Assembly: GCA_964249915.1 (NCBI GenBank)
Contig: CAXUEL010000082.1
Location: forward strand, 1-13,025
DNA from: Lichenicola sp964249915
GTDB lineage: Bacteria > Pseudomonadota > Alphaproteobacteria > Acetobacterales > Acetobacteraceae
Length of the DNA: 13,025 nucleotides
Direction of reading: 5' to 3'
Positions 6,567 to 12,639 of the stretch are shown here, piece by piece. Within the stretch, counting starts at the first letter, position 1, and each line of letters starts with the position of its first letter. Under the pieces are notes generated by a model, which was given only the letters and a program-made list of their open reading frames with translations, ran no database searches and was not told where the DNA came from. The translations under genes and the position numbers were made by a program.

Positions 6567-7118
6567 GTGAAGTCGGCAACGGGATGTTACTTGCCGAGCC
6601 GGTACGCGGTCCGGAACACCATCCGTTCCGGGGTGCGGCAGTCTTCTCCAGTACCTACCGCTGTGCGACGCAGCTTGTCTGCGCCACCATGCGGTCGGGC
6701 GCAGGCTAACGCTGCGAATGGCGGTCGTGGACATGACGCCAGCAAGAAGGTGTCGGGGCGCACGCGCATCGCCATGGTCGATGCCGGCCGTCGTGCCTGC
6801 TCCGGTGCAGGAGCACGACACGCTGCCTGCCCTGGACCGGGACATGGCCGAGTGGCCGGGCCTGCGCGAAGCGATGCTGAAGAGCACGGCCGCCGAACGT
6901 TGCCGGAAGCAGGCCGCCCCGCACGGCATGCGTCACCGCATGGCGGCACGCGGCGAAAAACAGAAGGACCTTGTCGTGCTTGAGCGCCAGTGGGTTGTTG
7001 AGAACAGTTTCGGCTGGCTGACCCATCGGATGGCGTGCTGCGTGACCGGACCGAGCGCCTTGACGCCGCCGCCGGGCACCTTGCCCACGTTGCTGTCTGT
7101 CTGGCGTCGAAGCGCCAC
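6567..7118 (+). pseudogene. Decayed IS5-family transposase
   Basis: Three reading frames together spell an IS5-type DDE transposase lacking its N-terminus. Frame 1 (from 6567) has ATGCYLPSRYAVRNTIRS, matching the '(T)GCxWRYLPxxYxxWxTV' block. At 6711-6785 it has ANGGRGHDASKKVSGRTR then IAMVDA, the 'DAGKKVxGRKRHIxVD' block. Frame 2 (about 6793-7026) has VVPAPVQEHDTLPALD, RCRKQAAPHGMRHRM and LVVLERQWVVENSFGWLTH, the conserved C-terminal 'VVxRRWVVERTFAWL' block with the catalytic Glu position. Frame 3 (7035-7118) has LRDRTERLDAAAGHLAHVAV, the final helix. No intact start is present and no convincing terminal inverted repeats or target duplications were found, so this is an old, inactive remnant. 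Confidence 0.72.
6567..7118 (+). mobile_element. Insertion-sequence remnant (IS5 family), ends not defined
   Basis: This entry marks the mobile-element footprint implied by the broken transposase. The true ends may lie anywhere from about 6470 to 7199. No matching terminal repeats were recognised by eye on either side. Confidence 0.55.
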
Positions 7119-7199
7119 TCAACCCCCAGGCTGAGCCCGCTTCGACGGGCTGCTAGACGCCGCGTCAGCTTAGCGTGCGGTGAGGGCGCCGCGGCGGCG

Positions 7200-7706
7200 T
7201 CACCGGTTCTGGGTTCCTGCCTGCAGCTGTTGCACACGCATCTTCAGCGCGGCGTTCATCTCGTCGAAGCTTGAGCGCAGAGCGTCGGGGTCGAAGAACC
7301 ACAAGCCGATGCCGTGGAGATGCTCGCCCTGCGTCATCAGGGTACTGCGTCTGCTCGGTTGAAGCAGGAAGAAGTGCTCCGCGTCGAGCACGCCCGGCAT
7401 GGCGATCCGCCCGAGCCAACGCAGCTCGCGATCCGGCCGCACCACCAGCAGCCGCGGCCAGAAGACGGTGCGGTCGTTGCCGTCGATCTCGACGTGCTCG
7501 ATCACGCTGCCTGGCGCCAAGCGGCCGACCAGTCGCATGTGCGGACTCCATTGCGGATAGGCCGCGGTGTCGGTGAGCACATCCCAGACCTGCGAAGGTG
7601 TGGCCGCGATCCGGATGGTGGTGACGAGATCGTGGCGTGGCGCACATGCGAACGCCGTGACCAGCAGGAGCAGGATCACGGCGGCCGCGGTGCCGGCGAT
7701 TTTCAT
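7200..7706 (-). CDS. SRPBCC-domain protein with N-terminal membrane anchor or lipoprotein signal
   Basis: This 168-aa protein starts with MKIAGTAAAVILLLLVTAFAC, a short charged start plus a hydrophobic run. C21 preceded by T-A-F-A meets the permissive lipobox pattern though not the classical L-x-x-C form, so it could be a lipoprotein or an anchored periplasmic protein. Residues of about 29-155 look like a polyketide-cyclase/dehydrase (SRPBCC, START-like) fold: TTIRIAATPSQVWDVLTD, AAYPQWSPHM, GSVIEHVEIDG, LRWLGRIAMPGVLDAEHFF. This is a hydrophobic-ligand cavity fold; no substrate can be inferred. An in-frame TAG two codons upstream fixes ATG 7706 as the first possible start, and no Shine-Dalgarno is seen. 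It begins 14 nt beyond the T-run of the receptor's terminator, so it is either expressed by read-through or from an unseen promoter. Confidence 0.8.
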   Translation of the reverse strand: MKIAGTAAAVILLLLVTAFACAPRHDLVTTIRIAATPSQVWDVLTDTAAYPQWSPHMRLVGRLAPGSVIEHVEIDGNDRTVFWPRLLVVRPDRELRWLGRIAMPGVLDAEHFFLLQPSRRSTLMTQGEHLHGIGLWFFDPDALRSSFDEMNAALKMRVQQLQAGTQNR

Positions 7707-7718
7707 CGGCTAACTGGG

Positions 7719-7750
7719 AGAAAAGGGGATCTGCATCGCGGCAGATCCCC
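7719..7750 (-). terminator. Strong intrinsic terminator after the TonB-dependent receptor
   Basis: On the minus strand GGGGATCTGC, loop CGCGAT, GCAGATCCCC form a perfect 10-bp stem (7725-7750), immediately followed by TTTTCT. It lies 12 nt past the receptor's TGA. This is the clearest terminator in the window and should limit transcription into the SRPBCC gene. Confidence 0.9.
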
Positions 7751-7762
7751 CGGGTCGGCGCG

Positions 7763-10516
7763 TCAGAAGTGGGCACGCATCGTGAAGGTGACGGAAGCGG
7801 GCTCGCCCGGCAGGCCGTCGTTGAACTGCGGGCTGCAGCCATAGTTGCTGATCGCTTCGCCCTTAAACGGCCCGCTCTTGAATGTACCGCACGAGGCCGG
7901 ACTGATCTGGTTGTAGAAGTACTGGAAGTAGCCCTGGTTGAAGATGTTCAGCACGTTCAGGTCGAAGTCCAGCGACTTCAGCGGACCGGCTGCGCGGATC
8001 GGCATCTTGTAGTTCAGGTCGAGGTTGAAGATCGCGAACGGCGAGATGCCGCCCCCATTGGTGTTCGTGAACGTTTCGCCGGCGGTACCTGCATAATAGG
8101 CGTAGCTGCCGTACGAGCCGATCCGGGGGATCGTCCCGAGGTTGACGAAGCCGTTGCCGTCGATGGTCGTGTACTGGTGGCCGGTATACTGTCCCTCGAA
8201 GCGGACGTTCAGCTCGTCCCTGGGCAGCAACAGATTGTGGTGGTCGTAGTCGACGCCAAACGTAGCCAGCCAGTCCGGAATACCCGAGATCGGGGTCCCG
8301 CGGATCGCCAGACCGAACTGATCCTCCTGCACCGTGACGGATGCGGTGGAAGTCGCGAGATACTTGGCCAACGTGTAGGACACGTTGCCGAACAGCTGCC
8401 AGCGCGGCGTCACCTGATAGATCGCCGAGGCCTCGAAGCCCTTGAACTCGCGCTGCCCATCGTTGGTGTAGAACGATTCGCCAGCCTGCGGACCCGACTG
8501 GTACTGGAAGAAACCGAAGTCGCGCGTGACGTGCTGGTAGAAGTAGTCAAGGTTGAGGCTGAGGTTGTTGCGGTTGTACTTCACTCCGAACTCGTACATG
8601 TGCACGATCGACGGCTGCGGCGGGCCTTCCCCTGGGATGCTCTGCGGCACGTAGTCGGCGACCGGTGCGAAGATCGCGGACTCGCCAAAGCTCGCGTAGA
8701 GGGACACGCCGCGTGCTGCAGGCAGGATCTTGTCCAGGTCGTAGTCGACGTTAACGAACGGCAGCCAGGTGCGATCCCACTTGTGCACCTTGTATTGCCC
8801 GAACGCGTCGCCGAACTGCTGGTAGTAGGCACTGTTCACGGTCGCAGCGCTTGGCGTGCCACCGAAGACGTAGCTGCCTTCCTCGCTCGTGTCGCTGGTC
8901 TGCAGCGTGAAGCCCGGCGTGACGTGCAGGGTGTTGTGGATCAGGTCGATCTTGTCCTGGAGGTAAGGCTCGTAGATCGTACGCTGTCCGCCGCCATCGT
9001 AGCCACCCCCCTGCGGTGGCAGACCGCTCTGGTTCTGCGTGGTGTGCGCGAACTCCGAAGTGGTACCGAGAAAGGATTGCGGGTTGTTCTGCGTTTCCTT
9101 CGCAATGATCGCGCCGACATGGATTGTGTTGTCGATGCCATAAAACTGCGGCGGCGTGATGCTCACGCGTGGCTGGATGCCATACGTGTCGTTGTGCTGC
9201 CGTGTGTACTGGGAGTTGGTGCCGCAGGGGCTCACCTGTCCGGCAGCCGCAAACTCCGCGGTCACGCTGGCCGGGCAATTCGCGGTCAGGTTCGGCTGGT
9301 ACGGATACGCGGTCGGCTCGTAGAACGGGTTGCCATAGCCGAAATACTGCTGTTCGCCGAAGCCGGCTGGTGTCTGGATGAACGGGTTGGCGCCGCCGAC
9401 AGCGGCCGAGCCCGGCTGCCCGTTCGGTGCGAACAGGGTCGGGTTGGCGTAGTCCGTGTTGTAGGTGTCGGAGTACAGGTAGAACGCGGTCAGGCCGGCG
9501 CTGACGTAGTCGTTGATGTAGGTGTCGTTCTTCAGGATCAGGGTGAAGTAGTCGTTATCGCTCCGGAAGAACTGCTGGTTGGGATTGTAGTTGCTGAAGT
9601 ACCCATTCTGCTGGAGGTAGGGCAGCGGCACCGGTTCCGGCGTGATCAATCCGTTGCCGGTGTTGTAGATCGTGGTCAACTGGAACAGCGACTGGCCCTG
9701 GTTGTAGGGCTTGTCGAAGGCGAACTCCATGTTGTTGTAGCGTGCTGGCGTGTAGTCGATGAAGCCGCTGGTCTGCAAGTTGGAGTACTTGATCATCGCC
9801 TTCGGCGCGTCGACGCCGGTGCCAAGCAAGCCGTCGATCCGGCCGGTGTTGACGTCGAAGCCTTCTTCGTAGGTGTCGAAGGAGCCGACGGAGCCGAACA
9901 GATCCGCACCCGCCGTATTGTCCGGGCGAAGACTGGTATAGGCGACGGTGCCGCCGATGGTGCCGAAGGTGCTCTTGTCTGGGAAGGCGACGCCCGGATA
10001 GATCGACACGCCGCTGATCTGGTCGAGGTTGAAGTGCGATCCGAGTAGGTTGTTCAGGAAGGCACCCGAGCCGCCGCTCAGCAGATCCTGCGTCGGCACG
10101 CCGTCCAGGGTGCTGGCGACCTCGATGCCGCGGATACCACGTATGGTGAGAACCGGCTCGTTGTCGCCGATGCCCTGCTGATAAACGTTCACCGATGGGG
10201 CCTGGCGCAGCAGCGTCGCCACGCTGCCCTGCACGCCGACCTGCGAGATGGCCGCGGTGCCGAGTTCGGTGACGGCGCTGGGCGCGTCCTTCTCGCGCAG
10301 CAGGCGCTTCTGCGCCCGGACGGTGACGGTCTCGCTGTTGCCGGGCGTGTTGCCGTTCTGCGTCGGCGGTGCCTGGTCGGCGGTGTTGGCCGGGATCCCG
10401 GACGGCACGCTCTGGGCCGGCAGCTGCGCGCGGGCGGCAACGTTCGAGATAGTCAGAACAATGGCGGTCGCACCCAGGAGCGTGTGCTTACGCGTGAACA
10501 GGTTGGAAGTCCGCAA
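7763..10516 (-). CDS. TonB-dependent outer-membrane receptor
   Basis: This 917-aa receptor would import a scarce ligand across the outer membrane using TonB energy. The signal peptide covers residues 1-30 with cleavage ARA|QL. A Pro/Gln/Asn-rich linker follows, then a TonB-box-like ETVTVRA (62-68). The plug domain covers about 75-197, with PSAVTELGTAAISQVGV, VLTIRGIRGIEVASTLDGVP (122-141) and TFGTIGGTVAYTSLRP. A long barrel rich in Tyr, Asn and Gln follows and ends with the outer-membrane signature SVTFTMRAHF. Cys pairs C414/C431 and C876/C894 probably form loop disulfides. The start is TTG at 10516: a TAG stop lies two codons upstream and there is no Met or Val start nearby within the signal peptide. 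GGAG lies about 9 nt ahead of it. Ligand (siderophore, sugar or other) cannot be told. Local GC is visibly lower than in the flanking genes. Confidence 0.93.
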   Translation of the reverse strand: MRTSNLFTRKHTLLGATAIVLTISNVAARAQLPAQSVPSGIPANTADQAPPTQNGNTPGNSETVTVRAQKRLLREKDAPSAVTELGTAAISQVGVQGSVATLLRQAPSVNVYQQGIGDNEPVLTIRGIRGIEVASTLDGVPTQDLLSGGSGAFLNNLLGSHFNLDQISGVSIYPGVAFPDKSTFGTIGGTVAYTSLRPDNTAGADLFGSVGSFDTYEEGFDVNTGRIDGLLGTGVDAPKAMIKYSNLQTSGFIDYTPARYNNMEFAFDKPYNQGQSLFQLTTIYNTGNGLITPEPVPLPYLQQNGYFSNYNPNQQFFRSDNDYFTLILKNDTYINDYVSAGLTAFYLYSDTYNTDYANPTLFAPNGQPGSAAVGGANPFIQTPAGFGEQQYFGYGNPFYEPTAYPYQPNLTANCPASVTAEFAAAGQVSPCGTNSQYTRQHNDTYGIQPRVSITPPQFYGIDNTIHVGAIIAKETQNNPQSFLGTTSEFAHTTQNQSGLPPQGGGYDGGGQRTIYEPYLQDKIDLIHNTLHVTPGFTLQTSDTSEEGSYVFGGTPSAATVNSAYYQQFGDAFGQYKVHKWDRTWLPFVNVDYDLDKILPAARGVSLYASFGESAIFAPVADYVPQSIPGEGPPQPSIVHMYEFGVKYNRNNLSLNLDYFYQHVTRDFGFFQYQSGPQAGESFYTNDGQREFKGFEASAIYQVTPRWQLFGNVSYTLAKYLATSTASVTVQEDQFGLAIRGTPISGIPDWLATFGVDYDHHNLLLPRDELNVRFEGQYTGHQYTTIDGNGFVNLGTIPRIGSYGSYAYYAGTAGETFTNTNGGGISPFAIFNLDLNYKMPIRAAGPLKSLDFDLNVLNIFNQGYFQYFYNQISPASCGTFKSGPFKGEAISNYGCSPQFNDGLPGEPASVTFTMRAHF

Positions 10517-10865
10517 TGCCTAAGTCTCCCGGAGAACGATCTGCTGGGAACCGTCCTACGGGAAACTTGATGGATTGTGGACCGATTGTGGCCGAAACCT
10601 TGCCGCAGGAACGCATTCGCGGCCGAACTGTAGCGGATACAACACGCTGTTGTTACAATGGTGCAGTCCTGCTTGCGAGACATGCAGGAAACTCCCGCGT
10701 CTGCCATGAAATTCATCGTTCTGAGTCAGCAGAACGGTCAGCTGGCATCCACGACGGCGAGGCGGTCTAGGGCGCGGCGTTCGTCAGGAAAGACAATCGC
10801 GTGGGCTGCCGCGTGATTCATCCGGGATGGACCACGCCGCGGCCTGTAGTCGGACCGGACGATGC
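10517..10865 (-). promoter_or_regulatory. AT-richer leader/promoter region of the receptor gene with palindromes and direct repeats
   Basis: This 349-nt gap separates the TPR gene stop from the receptor start and holds no convincing gene. It has four structural signals. ATGAAATTCAT is a palindrome at 10706-10716. CGTTCTG/CAGAACG is a 7-bp inverted repeat around a 6-nt loop at 10717-10736. ACAACA-CGC-TGTTGT is a palindrome at 10639-10653. GATTGTGG is directly repeated at 10573-10580 and 10584-10591 with an 11-bp period. No -35/-10 pair of good quality was found on the minus strand; TTGTAA...TACAGT is present but with a 20-nt spacer. A 27-codon minus-strand frame at 10738-10821 is probably not a gene. 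Operators for a receptor-specific regulator are plausible here. Confidence 0.45.
10717..10736 (-). repeat. Inverted repeat, possible operator or terminator behind the TPR gene
   Basis: CGTTCTG and CAGAACG form perfect 7-bp arms around AGTCAG, 130 nt past the TPR stop and 200 nt before the receptor start. On the minus strand it is followed by ATGAATTTC, so there is only a short T-run. It may be a terminator of the exbD/TPR transcript or a protein-binding site. Confidence 0.45.
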
Positions 10866-12086
10866 CTAGCGCCTGTTGATCTGCAGGATCCAGAGATGCG
10901 CCATGTCGGCGGCGCCGTCGGTGCCGCCGACGGTCTGCAGCGTACGGATCGCGTCGGGCTTCATGCCGGCGTCCATCTGCGCCAGGCCGAGATGCAGCCT
11001 GGCGTCGTCGGCCGAGACCAGGCCGCCCTTGGCGATGCCGGCCTGCATCAGCGCCAGTCCCTGCAGCGCCTGGCCGGCATCGACGGCATTGCTGCCGACC
11101 GCGACCAGCGCGTTGCCGTCCGGCGCCGCCCTGGCGGCGGCCTCGTCGGAGGCAAGGCTCGCCTTCTTCGCCGCCGCGGTCTGGTCGATGAGTGCCTTGA
11201 GACGTGCCTCGCGCGGCGCTCCGGCGTCACGCCCGAGCGCGCCGCTGGCGTAGCCCGCCGCCATCACCTTCTGCGCCTGCATCGGCACGCCCTGCTGCAC
11301 CGCCAGCTCGGCCATGTCCATGAAGTCGGCAGTCGAGGTCAGCAGCCCCACCGCAAGCCGGATGCGGTCGACGTCGTATTGCAGACGCTCGGGAACGTTG
11401 GGATTGGTGCGCAGGCCCTGCATCAGGTTGGCCCAGTAGTCGGGCTTCGGGTAGTACTGCACAAGCTTGACCATGGTGGCGTTGAAGCCGTTCAGGTCGC
11501 GCGACTGCTGCTGCACCGCGGCCAGCAGCTGCAGCTGGTTCTCGGTGGGAACCTGGCGCGCCCGCTCCTCCATCGCGATCTGGCGCGCCTGCGCCTGGGC
11601 CGCCTGCGGATAGTCCTTCAGCAGGTAGTAGGACTGGATCAGCAGCGTGTGCATCTGCGGGTCGTTGCCGCCGGCCTTGAAGTAGCGTTCCAGCGCGGTG
11701 ACGGTGCGGCCGTAGTCGTGCGCGGTGTAGGCCAGGCCGGCTTCCGCCATCAGCAGCCTGGTCTTCTCCGCAGCCGAGGTGCGCGGGCTGGCGATCAGCA
11801 CGTCGTCGGCGCCGACCGACGCCGCCACGTCGCCGGAGGACTGCGCCACGGCCGCGCGCATCTGGTCGATCACGTAGGTCTCGTCGGGGGTCTTGTCGCG
11901 CACCGCGTCGGCGGCGTTCACGTCGCGCATGGCGCCGGCGAAGTCGCGCTTGCGCAAGGCTACCTGGGCGGCCTGCAGCGGCTTGCCGACCTGAGGGCGC
12001 AGCGGATCGGCCCGGGCCAGGTCGGGCGCCAGCACGGCGCAGGCGAGAAGGCAGCCGGACACGGCATGGAGGAAGCGAGGCGTCAT
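10866..12086 (-). CDS. Exported tetratricopeptide-repeat-like protein in the exbD cluster
   Basis: This 406-aa protein has a signal peptide (MTPRFLHAVSGCLLACAVLA, cleavage ARA|DP after residue 26) and is then almost all helical. TPR-like helix pairs are seen at about 36-62 (QAAQVALRKRDFAGAMRDVN), 111-135 (LLMAEAGLAYTAHDYGRTVT) and 143-171 (PQMHTLLIQSYYLLKDYPQA). A C-terminal pair follows at about 345-395 (GLALMQAGIAKGGL, LHLGLAQMDAGMKPDAIRTL). It is probably periplasmic. It starts only 7 nt after the stop of exbD, with no good ribosome site, so it is translationally coupled to exbD. A role as a periplasmic partner of the ExbB/ExbD/TonB complex or of the receptor is inference from position; no enzymatic motif is visible. 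TPR genes are known beside some TonB systems (e.g. TtpC of Vibrio), but that protein is a different, membrane-embedded type. Confidence 0.85.
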   Translation of the reverse strand: MTPRFLHAVSGCLLACAVLAPDLARADPLRPQVGKPLQAAQVALRKRDFAGAMRDVNAADAVRDKTPDETYVIDQMRAAVAQSSGDVAASVGADDVLIASPRTSAAEKTRLLMAEAGLAYTAHDYGRTVTALERYFKAGGNDPQMHTLLIQSYYLLKDYPQAAQAQARQIAMEERARQVPTENQLQLLAAVQQQSRDLNGFNATMVKLVQYYPKPDYWANLMQGLRTNPNVPERLQYDVDRIRLAVGLLTSTADFMDMAELAVQQGVPMQAQKVMAAGYASGALGRDAGAPREARLKALIDQTAAAKKASLASDEAAARAAPDGNALVAVGSNAVDAGQALQGLALMQAGIAKGGLVSADDARLHLGLAQMDAGMKPDAIRTLQTVGGTDGAADMAHLWILQINRR

Positions 12087-12093
12087 GTGCGTG

Positions 12094-12531
12094 TCATTGT
12101 CCCATGAACTGTTCGTTGCCGACGATGCCGAGCTTGGTCATGCCCAGGCGCTGCGCGTCGGCCAGGACGTGCGCGACGTACTTGTAGTTCGCGAGCTTGT
12201 TCGGCCGCAGGTGGATTTCCGGCTGGTCCGGCAGCGCCGCCGCGGTGGCGAAGTGCGACAGCAGCGACGGCTCGTCCGGGATGGCCTCGCCGTTCCACGA
12301 GATGGTGCCGTCGAAGTCGACATCGATCGTCACCACCGTGGGCGGCACCGGCGGCGGCGGCGGGTTGCCCTGCGGCAGGTCGAGCTTGGTCGCGTGGGTC
12401 TGGATCGGGATGGTGATGATCAGCATGATCAGCAGCACCAGCATCACGTCGATCAGCGGCGTGGTGTTGACGTCGACCATCACCTCGGGATCGCCGCCGG
12501 AAGAGCTCTCGTTGCCGACGTTCATGGACAT
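12094..12531 (-). CDS. exbD: ExbD-family biopolymer transport protein (second exbD)
   Basis: This 145-aa ExbD/TolR protein would form the proton-driven motor with ExbB that powers TonB. It has a short cytoplasmic N-terminus (1-22) and a single membrane helix (about 25-43) with the essential aspartate D28 in TPLIDVMLVLLIMLIIT, equivalent to E. coli ExbD D25. A proline-rich stretch PQGNPPPPPVPP (53-64) follows, then the periplasmic ExbD fold to the C-terminus (LGMTKLGIVGNEQFMG). ATG 12531 is chosen, with AGGA about 10 nt upstream; a second in-frame ATG lies at 12525. The TPR gene follows after 7 nt. It is a paralogue of the neighbouring exbD, from which it is separated by 108 nt. Confidence 0.94.
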   Translation of the reverse strand: MSMNVGNESSSGGDPEVMVDVNTTPLIDVMLVLLIMLIITIPIQTHATKLDLPQGNPPPPPVPPTVVTIDVDFDGTISWNGEAIPDEPSLLSHFATAAALPDQPEIHLRPNKLANYKYVAHVLADAQRLGMTKLGIVGNEQFMGQ

Positions 12532-12599
12532 GGCGGTGGGTTCCTGGTTGCGCGCGTGCCGGCCGGGACGAGGGATGCGGCAGGGTGGCGGAGAAGGGT

Positions 12600-12627
12600 G
12601 CGGACCGGGGAATGATCCCCGGTCCGC
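12600..12627 (-). terminator. Perfect 11-bp hairpin between the two exbD genes
   Basis: GCGGACCGGGG and CCCCGGTCCGC form a perfect 11-bp stem with a 6-nt loop, 12 nt past the stop of the first exbD. The minus-strand 3' flank is ACCCTTCTCC, lacking a proper T-run. It may be a weak or Rho-assisted terminator that tunes the ratio of the two exbD products, or an mRNA-stabilising element. Confidence 0.55.
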
Positions 12628-12639
12628 GCCAGGCTCGGA

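Noticed and set aside
7769..10048. 759-codon plus-strand open frame opposite the TonB receptor
   Set aside because: It is the mirror of the receptor codons (Val/Glu/Asp/Arg-rich), has no motifs, and the receptor on the other strand has signal peptide, plug and C-terminal signature.
10738..10821. 27-codon minus-strand frame faintly like the N-terminus of GAF/histidine-kinase proteins
   Set aside because: Too short, no ribosome site, and the likeness rests on a dozen residues; not enough to call a gene or relic.
10827..12107. 426-codon plus-strand open frame opposite the TPR gene
   Set aside because: Antisense shadow with Arg/Gly/His/Leu-rich composition. The minus-strand product has a signal peptide and helix-repeat pattern and is coupled to exbD.
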